From an uncultured Desulfovibrio sp. (GTDB lineage: Bacteria > Desulfobacterota > Desulfovibrionia > Desulfovibrionales > Desulfovibrionaceae): a stretch of 30,213 bases of DNA. Below, piece by piece: positions 15,847 through 23,766 of the stretch. The stretch spans positions 1 to 30,213 of the forward strand of contig CALBAX010000032.1 in NCBI GenBank assembly GCA_937926875.1, written 5' to 3'. The notes under the pieces are model-generated. The model searched no databases, was not told the DNA's origin, and worked only from the letters and a program-made list of their open reading frames with translations. Numbering within the stretch: the first letter of the stretch is position 1; the number at the start of each line of letters is the position of its first letter. The position numbers and the translations under genes are program-made.

Positions 15847-17016
15847 ATGTCCACATGTGCACCGGCCCCCAGCCTGGGCAGGGTGGAATTCCTTGTCCTG
15901 CTCTGGACGACCTTTGCGGCCTTTGCCGCCCTCTATGGTCCCCAGCCCCTGCTGCCGGTCATCCAGCAGCATTTCGGGGTCGGCAGCCAGTCTGCCAGCC
16001 TGCTCATGACGCTGGCCATCCTGCCGCTGGGGCTGGCGCCGATCTGCTATGGGTATATCCTCAACCTGTGCAGCACCCGTCGTCTATTGCAGATGACCAC
16101 CGGCCTGTGCGCCCTCGTCCTGCTGGCATCTTCGTTCACGACGGCTTTCTGGCAGCTGCTGGCACTGCGTGCTCTGACCGGCCTGCTGGTCCCTGCCATC
16201 CTGCTGGCCCTGATGACGCACATCTCCCTGCACAGCCGGCAGGACTCCCTGCAGCGGGCCATGACCATCTACACCACGACCACCATGTTCGGGGCCTTCC
16301 TGGGCAGGATAGGCTCCGGCTTCATCGCCAGCTGGCTTGGCTGGCAGACGGCCTTCCTGACATATGCCATCCTGCTGGTCTCTGCGCTGCCCTGTCTCCT
16401 GTGTGTGCAAAAGACCCGGAGCGCACAGCATGACGTTTTTTCTCCGGTGCATCTGTTGCGGGTGCTGCGCCAGCCGGGCCTGCTGCTGCTCATGCTCATC
16501 GGCCCCCTGTGCATCTTCGCCCATGCGTCTGTCCTGAACCTGGCGCCCTTCCGCATGCGGGAGCTCCTGCCTGATGCCGGCCGCTGGGCCACGGGGCTGC
16601 TCTATGTCCCGGCCTTCATCTGTTCCCTGCTGGGGGTCTTCTCCAAGCGGGTCATGCACCTGCTGCGCGGCGAGATGCGCACTATCCGCTGCGGCGTCCT
16701 GCTCTTCCTCGCCTCTGTCCCGATCCTGCTCCCTTCGAGCCCGCTTTCCCTGCTCCTGGCCATCTTCGGCATGACGACGGGTTTCGTACTGGTCTACACC
16801 ACGCTGCCCGGGGTGGTGAACCGCATGAGCCAGGCCGAAAAAAACATGACCAATGGCGTCTATCTTTCCGTTTACTACACCTTCAGCGCCCTGGGGACCT
16901 GGCTGCCTGTCCTGGTCTACAGCCACTTCGGCATCGTTCCCTATGTCCTCTGTCTCACGGGCGTCTTCGCTCTGGCCCTTTCCCTCGTCCGCAAGAACCT
17001 CACCATCAACCTGTAA
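15847..17016 (+). CDS. MFS transporter, YnfM-like
   Basis: 389 residues, almost entirely hydrophobic, with about 12 membrane helices. The N-terminus FAALYGPQPLLPVIQQHFGV and the following LLMTLAILPLGLAPICYGY are typical of the YnfM-like branch of the major facilitator superfamily, most members of which are annotated as drug or sugar efflux proteins. GGAGGA lies at 15830-15835, eleven bases before the ATG. The gene is first in a sigma-54 operon and is followed after nine bases by the amidohydrolase-2 gene. It may import the substrate or export a product of the second GRE pathway; the sequence does not say which. Confidence 0.85.
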   Translation: MSTCAPAPSLGRVEFLVLLWTTFAAFAALYGPQPLLPVIQQHFGVGSQSASLLMTLAILPLGLAPICYGYILNLCSTRRLLQMTTGLCALVLLASSFTTAFWQLLALRALTGLLVPAILLALMTHISLHSRQDSLQRAMTIYTTTTMFGAFLGRIGSGFIASWLGWQTAFLTYAILLVSALPCLLCVQKTRSAQHDVFSPVHLLRVLRQPGLLLLMLIGPLCIFAHASVLNLAPFRMRELLPDAGRWATGLLYVPAFICSLLGVFSKRVMHLLRGEMRTIRCGVLLFLASVPILLPSSPLSLLLAIFGMTTGFVLVYTTLPGVVNRMSQAEKNMTNGVYLSVYYTFSALGTWLPVLVYSHFGIVPYVLCLTGVFALALSLVRKNLTINL

Positions 17017-17025
17017 GAGAACATC

Positions 17026-17865
17026 ATGAAGATCATCGACTTCCGCTATCGCCCCAGCACCCGCGCCTCTCTCGACAGTGTCATCAAAAACCCCGTGTAT
17101 TGCGAATACATCAAAAAGACGGATTTCTGTTCCCGGCCCGAGAAGAGCCTGCCGGAATGCATCGACGAGTTGCGCGGCCTCGACATCGCCAAGGCTGTGG
17201 TCTCCGGGCGCGACATCGAATCCACCTATGCCATCAAAAGCACCAACGACGACGTGCTGCAGTGCATGGCGGCCGCGCCCGACCTGTTCATCGGCTTCTG
17301 GGCCTATGACCCCCACAAGGGCATGACGGCGGTGCGCCGCTTCCGCAAGGCCGTTCTCGAAGACGGTATCCGCGGTGCCGCCATCGACGCCGCCATGGCC
17401 CACTGCGCCGTGGACGATGCCAAATTCTATCCGCTGTACGCCATGTGCTGCGAATTCGACATCCCCGTCATCATGACCGCCGGCCTTTCGCCCTTCATGC
17501 CCAAGGTCGTCCTGGATTCCACCGATCCCCGCCACATCGACCGCGTGGCCACCGACTTCCCCGAACTGAAGATCCTCCTCAGCCACGGCGGCTATCCCTG
17601 GGTGCTGGAGGCCATCGCCCTGGTCCTGCGCCACAGCAATGTCTACATGGACTTCTCCACCTGCGAATCCAAGCTGATGGGGCAGAACTACATCCAGGCC
17701 GCCAATGAATACATCACGGACAAAGTCGTTTTTGCCAGCGCCAACCCCTTCGTGGAAGTCCGCAAGGCCGTCGAAAAATATCAGCGCCTCGACCTTACTG
17801 AAGAATGCCGCCGCAAGCTCTTTTATGAGAACGGCATGAAGCTGCTGGGCCTCAGCATCCTGTAG
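17026..17865 (+). CDS. Amidohydrolase-2 type TIM-barrel protein lacking the usual metal ligands
   Basis: 279 residues with the fold pattern of amidohydrolase family 2 (ACMSD/LigW-like barrel). The first strand, which normally ends in HxH, is MKIIDFRYRP with no His. The conserved His in the later LLSHGGYPWV remains. The catalytic Asp of the usual GSDxP loop is replaced, because the sequence reads VVFASANPFVEV. With HxH and Asp gone, the standard metal-dependent hydrolysis or decarboxylation is doubtful. It may bind metal otherwise, use another chemistry, or be a binding protein. The gene lies nine bases after the MFS gene and 38 before the alcohol dehydrogenase, so it belongs to the same operon. 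The fold call is good and the function unknown. Confidence 0.78.
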   Translation: MKIIDFRYRPSTRASLDSVIKNPVYCEYIKKTDFCSRPEKSLPECIDELRGLDIAKAVVSGRDIESTYAIKSTNDDVLQCMAAAPDLFIGFWAYDPHKGMTAVRRFRKAVLEDGIRGAAIDAAMAHCAVDDAKFYPLYAMCCEFDIPVIMTAGLSPFMPKVVLDSTDPRHIDRVATDFPELKILLSHGGYPWVLEAIALVLRHSNVYMDFSTCESKLMGQNYIQAANEYITDKVVFASANPFVEVRKAVEKYQRLDLTEECRRKLFYENGMKLLGLSIL

Positions 17866-17903
17866 AAAGGCGTACCAAAACCATCAATATCAGAGAGAAT
17901 ACC

Positions 17904-19061
17904 ATGGATATCACGACGTTCAAGATCTGTCGCCGTATCGTCAACGGATGCGGCAGCTTTTACGGGAATATCGCCGAAGAGGCCGCTTCGCTGAACGGCC
18001 ACAAAATCTTTCTGGTCTGCGACCCCATCCTGGCCAAGCTGGGCCTGACGGAAAAGACCGCTGCCCTGCTGCGCGGAAAAGGCTTTGAGGTGGCGATCCA
18101 TGCCGACGTGGAGCCCGAACCCCGGGTGGAGAGCGTCCTTGCTGTCGCCGAACAGGCCCGTGCCTTTGGCGCAGACTGCGTCATCGGTATCGGCGGCGGC
18201 TCCTCGCTGGATACCGCCAAGACCTGTTCCGTGCTGCTGGGCAACCAGCAGGACATCCGCGACCTGTACGGCATCGAGAAAGTGGCCAAACCCGGGGCGC
18301 CCCTGATCCTCGTCCCCACTTCTGCCGGTACGGGGAGCGAAGTCACGGACATCGCCATCCTCTCCGACGAAGCCGCCCAGCTGAAGATGGGCATCGTCAG
18401 CCGCCATATGCTGCCCGCCAGCGTGATCCTGGATCCCGAACTGACCCTGAGCCTTCCCAAAGGACCCACCGCGGCCAGTGGCATGGATGCCCTCATCCAT
18501 GCCATGGAAGCCTATACCTCTATCCATGCCACGCCCCTCACCGACATGTGGGCGGAACATGCCATCGCCCTCATCGCTCCCAACCTGCGCAAGGCCTGGG
18601 CCCGCGGTGAAGACATCCAGGCCCGGCAGGCCATGCTGACCGGCAGCTTCTATGCCGGTGTGGCCTTCTGCAATGCGGGCGTCACGGCCGTGCATGCCTT
18701 TGCCTATCCCATCGGCGCGCGCTACCACATCCCGCATGGCCTGGCCAATACCCTGATGCTCCTGCCTGTCTTCCGCTTCAACATGGTGGGCAATATGGAA
18801 CGCTTTGCCCGACTGGCCGCCATGCTGGGAGAAAACACCACCGGATTGAGCCCCGAAAAGGCCGCCGGCCGCTGCCTCGATGCCCTGGAAAGCCTGGCCC
18901 GCGACCTGCAGGTGCCCCGCCATCTTGCCGATTACGGCGTCACGCCCGCCGATGTGCCTGCGCTGGCCGAATCCGTGCTGCAGGTGACCCGTCTGCTGGG
19001 CAACAATCCGCGTAGTGTCTCGCTGCAGGATGCCATCAACATCTACCAGGAAGCGCTTTAA
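17904..19061 (+). CDS. Iron-dependent (group III) alcohol dehydrogenase
   Basis: 385 residues. The NAD(P) motif GIGGGSSLDTAK (96-106) and PTSAGTGSEVT (139-148) mark the family. Metal ligands are D195 and H199 (GMDALIHAMEAY), H264 (AVHAFAYP) and H278 (HIPHGL). It would interconvert an aldehyde and an alcohol with NAD(H) in the cytoplasm. In its operon it most likely handles an aldehyde made by the second GRE. Other possibilities are reduction of acetaldehyde from IslA, or a sulfoacetaldehyde reductase role like that of SarD in Bilophila, which belongs to the same family and makes isethionate. The ribosome site is weak (AGAGAG, 17892-17897). A strong terminator follows at 19133. Confidence 0.9.
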   Translation: MDITTFKICRRIVNGCGSFYGNIAEEAASLNGHKIFLVCDPILAKLGLTEKTAALLRGKGFEVAIHADVEPEPRVESVLAVAEQARAFGADCVIGIGGGSSLDTAKTCSVLLGNQQDIRDLYGIEKVAKPGAPLILVPTSAGTGSEVTDIAILSDEAAQLKMGIVSRHMLPASVILDPELTLSLPKGPTAASGMDALIHAMEAYTSIHATPLTDMWAEHAIALIAPNLRKAWARGEDIQARQAMLTGSFYAGVAFCNAGVTAVHAFAYPIGARYHIPHGLANTLMLLPVFRFNMVGNMERFARLAAMLGENTTGLSPEKAAGRCLDALESLARDLQVPRHLADYGVTPADVPALAESVLQVTRLLGNNPRSVSLQDAINIYQEAL

Positions 19062-19132
19062 CGCCTCTCCCTGTCCGGCCTGACCGGCAGGCTGTCCATA
19101 CACACCATTCGCCCTGACCAGCCCTCATGTCC

Positions 19133-19166
19133 AACGGCACTTGCAGCCATGCAGGTGCCGTTTTTT
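19133..19166 (+). terminator. Rho-independent terminator of the dehydrogenase operon
   Basis: A 13-bp stem with one wobble (AACGGCACTTGCA, 19133-19145, with TGCAGGTGCCGTT, 19150-19162) has a GCCA loop and ends in a T run. Its core is nearly identical to the tRNA terminator at 2264-2297. Confidence 0.92.
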
Positions 19167-19510
19167 CGTTTCCGGGCGCCTCACCCAAAACAGACAGGCG
19201 GCGTTCCCGGCAGACCACCAGCAGACCGCCCCGCCACCAGCCAGATATGCCCTTCCCTTTCGCAGCCTCCCCGTATAACAATCGTCAGGGCACGGAACGG
19301 GTCGTCTATCCCGTCCGTGCATACCGTCCTGTGCGGCCATCCTGCCTCAAGGGACGCACAGACACAGTGCCTGCGTACGACCAGCTTCACCATGCGGTCT
19401 TGCAACAGCTGCCTGCCTTCCCATGCCCAGGCCAGCGATGAAGCGCCTCCCGGTCCACATGCATCGACGTCCGCCACCTCCGCACATCAGGCAACATAAA
19501 GGATACATCC
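19167..19510 (+). other. Intergenic region with no supported gene
   Basis: This 344-base stretch between the terminator and the 5'-nucleotidase gene has open frames on both strands, but none has a ribosome site or a recognisable product. It presumably holds the nucleotidase promoter, though I cannot point to a convincing -35/-10 pair. Confidence 0.5.
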
Positions 19511-21166
19511 ATGCATCATCTGCCACGGAAACGAATGCTGTTCCTGCCGGTCACGGCCCTCCTCTGTGCTCTTTTCCTCCTCATGGCTGCCTGCGCTCCT
19601 GCGCACCACAAGGCAACGCCGAATGATGGGCTGGAATTGCGCCTCCTGCATGTGAACGACACCCATGCCTTTCTTGCCGGTATCGATGACCGCATGAACG
19701 CCTGTTTCGAGGCCACAGACTGCCGCGGCGGTCTGGCACGCATCAGCGCGGCCATCCAGGCTGCCCGGCAAGAGCAGGACAACGTCATCGCCCTGGACGC
19801 GGGCGACCAGTTCCAGGGCACCCTGTTCTACAGCGTCAACAAGTGGCCCATGATCGCCGCTGCGGACAAGTTGCTGCCCTACGACGCCATGACGTTGGGC
19901 AATCATGAATTCGATGAGGGGTGCCGCGAACTGGCCCGTTTCCTGGAGGCCCAGCCCCTGCCGGTGCTGGCCGCCAACCTGACGCCGCAGCAGGGCTGCC
20001 CGCTGGCCGGGGGGAGCCGCATACGTCCTTATCTTGTCCGGATGGTACGCGGGACGAGAGTGGGCATCATCGGGCTGGCCAATGACGAAGTCACCGGACT
20101 GGCGGCAGCCTGCCCCCGGACCACCTTCCGGGACGCCCGGACAACGCTGGAACAGTATGTCGCCGAACTGGAGGCACAGGGCATCCGGCACATCATCGCC
20201 GTGACCCATCTGGGGCTGGAACGGGACAGGGAGCTGGCCCGCAGCGTCAGCGGCGTGGATGTCATCGTGGGCGGCCACACCCACACCTATCTCGGCCCCG
20301 GCTCCCAGGACGGTCCCTACCCCATCGTGGAGCACGCGCCGGACGGCTCCCCTGTCCTGGTGGTGACAGCCGCCCGTGCGACCCGCTATCTGGGGGACCT
20401 GAGCATCACCTTCGATGCGTCGGGCATCCCTGTGGCCTGGGCAGGCGGCCCCCGGGAACTCGTCCCAGCCCTGCCGCAGGACGAGGCCATGACCCGTCTG
20501 GTAGCCAACTACGCGGAAAGCCTGGCGCACTATCGTACAGAGATCGTGGGCCACCACAGCGTGCGGATGCCGGATGGCATGGAAGCCTGCCGCAAGGGCG
20601 ACTGCTTCAGCGGCCTGCTGACGGCAGACGCCTTTCTGGAATACGGAAGGAAACAGGGCGCCCGTCTGGCTCTGGTGAACGGTGGCGGCATCCGGGCTTC
20701 CCTGCCCGCAGGCGACATTTCCCGAGGGGACCTGCTGGCCCTGCATCCTTTTGACGGTCAGGTGTACGTCCGGGAATATTCAGGCGAACAGCTCCGGAAA
20801 GCCCTGGAACACGCCGTATCCGGGCCCGATGGGGAGGGGCCGCAGCTGTTGCAGGTGGCGGGCCTGACCTATGAGGCGGACACCAGCCGCCCTGCGGGCC
20901 AGCGTCTGCGGGCCGTCCATATCGTGGACGAACGCGGCCAGCGGCAGGCGCTGGAGCCTCAGGCCCGTTATGGTGTCGTCCTGAGCGATTTTCTGGCTTC
21001 GGGCGGCGACGGTTTCGGGATGTTGCGGCATGGCCGCCTGCTGGCCACCAGCCCCCTGTCTGTCAGGGAGCTGACGAGCGACTACATCCGGCGCCATTCC
21101 CCTCTGGCGGCACCGCGCGGAAAGCGCATCATCCTTTACGGTATGGGTGGGCAGAACCCAAAGTAA
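19511..21166 (+). CDS. Secreted 5'-nucleotidase / UshA-type metallophosphoesterase, probable lipoprotein
   Basis: 551 residues. A signal peptide ends in LFLLMAAC, so C28 is a likely lipidation site, although Met at -3 is unusual for a lipobox. The metallophosphoesterase domain has the expected metal motifs NDTHAF, GDQFQG, GNHEFDEG and GGHTHTYL. The C-terminal 5'-nucleotidase domain has NGGGIRASLPAGDIS and SDFLASGGDGFG. Such proteins hydrolyse nucleotides and nucleotide sugars in the periplasm to release phosphate and nucleosides. AAAGGAT six bases before the ATG supports the start. The gene stands alone between the dehydrogenase terminator and the convergent secretion operon. Substrate specificity cannot be read from the sequence. 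Confidence 0.93.
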   Translation: MHHLPRKRMLFLPVTALLCALFLLMAACAPAHHKATPNDGLELRLLHVNDTHAFLAGIDDRMNACFEATDCRGGLARISAAIQAARQEQDNVIALDAGDQFQGTLFYSVNKWPMIAAADKLLPYDAMTLGNHEFDEGCRELARFLEAQPLPVLAANLTPQQGCPLAGGSRIRPYLVRMVRGTRVGIIGLANDEVTGLAAACPRTTFRDARTTLEQYVAELEAQGIRHIIAVTHLGLERDRELARSVSGVDVIVGGHTHTYLGPGSQDGPYPIVEHAPDGSPVLVVTAARATRYLGDLSITFDASGIPVAWAGGPRELVPALPQDEAMTRLVANYAESLAHYRTEIVGHHSVRMPDGMEACRKGDCFSGLLTADAFLEYGRKQGARLALVNGGGIRASLPAGDISRGDLLALHPFDGQVYVREYSGEQLRKALEHAVSGPDGEGPQLLQVAGLTYEADTSRPAGQRLRAVHIVDERGQRQALEPQARYGVVLSDFLASGGDGFGMLRHGRLLATSPLSVRELTSDYIRRHSPLAAPRGKRIILYGMGGQNPK

Positions 21167-21454
21167 GCCGCCCCGGCCAATCAGGCACGGAAAACGCACG
21201 CGGCGAAAAAACAGGCAAAAACCACCCGATCCCACAGATAGTCCGGCAAGCCAGCGTCCTCCGGCAATGAAGAACGGGGACCCAAAAAAGGAAAAGGACC
21301 AAAACAAAAGAGGACGGGTGGGAAAAGACATCCGGCACGACGCCGGAAGGACTTCCAGCCGGGGGCGTCCTGCGGGCTTGGCGGCAGCGTCAGGTCATCA
21401 CGTTGCGTCCAGTTGGAAAGCGGACGACGGTTCAGGCCCCTTTTGCGGCCGATC
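21167..21454. other. Convergent intergenic region
   Basis: This stretch lies between the 3' ends of the nucleotidase gene and the lytic transglycosylase gene. No gene and no clear terminator was found, although A/T-rich runs occur near 21280-21320. Confidence 0.4.
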
Positions 21455-22273
21455 TCAGGAATGCGCCGGCTGATCCGCAGGAACGTTCCGGTGCCAATAG
21501 ACCAGGACGCGCCGGACGAATTCCTGCGTTTCGGGAAAAGGAGGGATGCCGCCGTACTGCTCCACACTGCCGGGCCCGGCATTGTAGGCAGCCAGGGCCA
21601 GTTCCACGGAACCGAAGCGCTGCAACTGGTGCATCAGGTACTGGGAACCGGCATAGACATTGGCCCGGGGGTCGAAGGGATCGATGAGCCCCAGCTCTTC
21701 CTGGGTATGGGGCATGATCTGCATGGCTCCCTGGGCCCCTACCGGTGAGATCGCTGTGTGGTCAAAAGAGGATTCGGCCTGGATGACTGCCAGGACCAGC
21801 CCCGCGTCAAGGCCGAAGATCTCCTCGGCCTCACGGGCCAGACGGCGCCATTCCTCGGGTGCCGGGGGCACGATGTCGTCATGGATCACCGGTGCGGATG
21901 GCGGACGAAAAGACGTACGCTGCGCCGGAGCCGCAGTGGAAGACTGCCGGTCGTTCCGGCCAGCCGTCGCTACGGCGGCCACGGTCATGGTCTGGGAGGC
22001 AGGAGCTGGCATGGCCGCTGTGGCCTGCCGGGCATCGCCCGGGGCTTTTTTCTGCGGCAGGGAAGCGACCCGTACCATGCGCGGCAGGACCTTCTGCTCC
22101 TGATATTCATGGGAAAGGATGCCCGTGCCGGGCTGTAGGGGCACCGGCGGCAACGCCGCTTCCGGCGGAGGCGGCACATGTCTGGACGACCGGGCGCCAC
22201 ATCCCCCGGCCAGAAAAATGCTCAGCAGCAGGCAGGCAAAGCAGAAAAAACGAAGGCAGCGGCTATCCTTCAC
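21455..22273 (-). CDS. Lytic transglycosylase (SLT family) lipoprotein of the type III secretion operon
   Basis: 272 residues. The signal peptide ends in the lipobox FLAGGC, so C25 is lipidated. A Pro/Ala-rich linker (about 30-135) leads to an SLT goose-lysozyme-like domain with the catalytic Glu167 in VIQAESSFDH, then GAQGAMQIMP and ALAAYNAGPGSV. It cuts peptidoglycan glycan strands in the periplasm. In secretion operons such enzymes open the wall for the apparatus. The start is GTG at 22271-22273, three bases after the upstream stop, with no clear ribosome site, so it is probably translationally coupled. Confidence 0.92.
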   Translation of the reverse strand: MKDSRCLRFFCFACLLLSIFLAGGCGARSSRHVPPPPEAALPPVPLQPGTGILSHEYQEQKVLPRMVRVASLPQKKAPGDARQATAAMPAPASQTMTVAAVATAGRNDRQSSTAAPAQRTSFRPPSAPVIHDDIVPPAPEEWRRLAREAEEIFGLDAGLVLAVIQAESSFDHTAISPVGAQGAMQIMPHTQEELGLIDPFDPRANVYAGSQYLMHQLQRFGSVELALAAYNAGPGSVEQYGGIPPFPETQEFVRRVLVYWHRNVPADQPAHS

Positions 22274-22276
22274 GGC

Positions 22277-22732
22277 TCAGTTTTTGTCGTGGGCAAGCTG
22301 GAAATACAGTTCGATGGTATTGGTGCCGTCATCCCCGCTGTAACAGTGATGCGCGGAAACGTTCTTGACCAGATGGACGCCCAGGCCGCCGATGGGGCGC
22401 TCCTCTGCGCTCAGCGAGGTATCCGGCGTGACGCTCTCCATGAAAGGATCGAAGGACGTGCCCCAGTCCCGGATCCAGACACAGAGGAAAGGCGCGCTGT
22501 CCATACTCACCCGCCTGAAGCCCAGTTCCATCTGCCCCCAGTGGGCGTGCCTCTCGCCTTCCTGCGGGCAGGTACCGGCATAGGCATAGGTGGCCACATT
22601 GACCAGCAGTTCCTCCACTGCCAGTTCCACGAAGCCAAGGATCCCGGCATGGTCGGCGGCCAGGTGTTCACGCAGGAATTCCATGGCCGGCGCGCAGCTG
22701 TCAACACGGGCGGGAAGCATGATTCTGGCCAC
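22277..22732 (-). CDS. RsbW/SpoIIAB-type anti-sigma factor kinase
   Basis: 151 residues of a GHKL ATPase. The N box is VELAVEELLVNVATYAY, the G1 box WIRDWGTSFDPF and the G2 box GGLGVHLVKN. Proteins of this type bind and inhibit a sigma factor or other target, and phosphorylate a STAS antagonist to free themselves. The STAS partner is the next gene upstream. GGAGGT five bases before the GTG at 22730-22732 sets the start. Placement inside a secretion operon recalls BtrW of Bordetella, where this switch controls type III secretion. The target here is unknown. Confidence 0.87.
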   Translation of the reverse strand: MARIMLPARVDSCAPAMEFLREHLAADHAGILGFVELAVEELLVNVATYAYAGTCPQEGERHAHWGQMELGFRRVSMDSAPFLCVWIRDWGTSFDPFMESVTPDTSLSAEERPIGGLGVHLVKNVSAHHCYSGDDGTNTIELYFQLAHDKN

Positions 22733-22753
22733 TGCCTACCTCCTTGCCCTGTC

Positions 22754-23092
22754 TCAGCCGGCCAGGGCCGCAAGGGCTTCCTGCCGGCTGTCGCGAACAG
22801 TCAGCATGGCGTTGAACCCGGAGATGCGGAACACTTCCGCCGTCATGGGCTGCAGGGAACAAAAAGCCAGCTTGCCGGCACAGGCCTTGAGTGCCTTGAC
22901 AAGCCCAAGGATGCCCCGCAAGCCGGCAGAGCTGATATATTCCAGCCGGGACATGTCGATGAGCAGGCGCTGCTTGCCCGTCTCCAGCAGGGCGCGGGTC
23001 GCGTTTTCGAATTCCGGTGTCGTCGTGGCGTCCATGCGGCCTGCAAGCTCCACGATGGCGATACCGTCCTGTTCCGTTACGATGACTTCCAT
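22754..23092 (-). CDS. STAS-domain anti-sigma factor antagonist (RsbV/SpoIIAA type)
   Basis: 112 residues, a single STAS domain. The phosphorylation loop reads LEYISSAGLRGIL, with Ser55 as the likely target of the kinase encoded just downstream. CGGAGGT before the ATG supports the start. It would act in the cytoplasm as the partner of the RsbW-type protein, like BtrV in Bordetella. No PP2C phosphatase gene, the usual third component, is in the window. Confidence 0.9.
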   Translation of the reverse strand: MEVIVTEQDGIAIVELAGRMDATTTPEFENATRALLETGKQRLLIDMSRLEYISSAGLRGILGLVKALKACAGKLAFCSLQPMTAEVFRISGFNAMLTVRDSRQEALAALAG

Positions 23093-23109
23093 AGAACCTC
23101 CGAATCTGG

Positions 23110-23766
23110 CTACTGGTAGCTGAGCAGCAGGCCCTGACTGATCTTCAGCCAGCCGTCCAGCGTCACGAACAGCAGCAGCTTGAACGGCAGGGAAATGGTC
23201 ATGGGCGAAACCATCATCATGCCCATGGCCAGCAGGACGTTGGAAATGATAAGGTCTATGGCAACGAAAGGCAAATAAAGCAAAAAGCCGATCTGGAAGG
23301 CCTTGGTCAGCTCCGTGATGGTAAAGGCCGGCACCAGGATGAACATGTTGTCACGCGAGATGCTCTGCCGCTGATGCTCCGGCCAGATGCGCTGGGCCGT
23401 GCCCATGAATTCCTGCAAAATGGCGGGGCTGGTGTTTTTTTCCAGGAACTGCCGCAACGGCGGCGAGACGGCCTGCAGGGTCTCCAGCATCTCCGAAGGT
23501 TTCGGGTTCGCGCTGAACCGCTGCTCTTCCAGCAGGGTCTTGGTGTCCATGGCCACCGGCGCCATGATGAAGACCGTCAGGATGATGGCCAGGCCGTTCA
23601 TGACCATGGCAGGCGGTACCTGCTGCACGCCCAGAGCATTGCGGACAAGGCTCGTGACCACCACGATCTTCACGTAGGACGTGACCATCATGAGCAGGAA
23701 GGGCGCCAGCCCCAAGAGCGCCAGGCCCGCGATAAGGTAGAGGGGATTAATCCCGGCCAGTTCCAT
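23110..23766 (-). CDS. sctR: Type III secretion export-gate protein SctR
   Basis: 218 residues, the usual length of the YscR/FliP family. It is an inner-membrane protein of the export gate. Family motifs include LLMMVTSYVKIVVVTSLVRN, ALGVQQVPPAMVMNGLAIIL and a hydrophobic PFVAIDLIISNVLLAMGMMM. The start MELAGINPLYLIAGLALLG lies inside the end of sctQ (20-base overlap). Longer forms would extend into sctQ and are rejected. FliP-type flagellar proteins carry a signal peptide, which is absent here. The gene is not followed by sctS, sctT and sctU. Confidence 0.95.
   Translation of the reverse strand: MELAGINPLYLIAGLALLGLAPFLLMMVTSYVKIVVVTSLVRNALGVQQVPPAMVMNGLAIILTVFIMAPVAMDTKTLLEEQRFSANPKPSEMLETLQAVSPPLRQFLEKNTSPAILQEFMGTAQRIWPEHQRQSISRDNMFILVPAFTITELTKAFQIGFLLYLPFVAIDLIISNVLLAMGMMMVSPMTISLPFKLLLFVTLDGWLKISQGLLLSYQ

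Noticed and set aside
15503..15862. Longer forms of the sigma-54 activator starting upstream of 15502
   Set aside because: They would cover the intergenic promoter and activator sites, have no ribosome site and add no domain.
16084..17634. A 516-codon minus-strand frame under the MFS and amidohydrolase-2 genes
   Set aside because: It is an antisense shadow; the plus-strand genes have motifs, ribosome sites and tight spacing.
19181..19477. A 98-codon minus-strand frame in the gap before the nucleotidase gene
   Set aside because: There is no ribosome site, no family features, and similar frames exist in every reading direction there.
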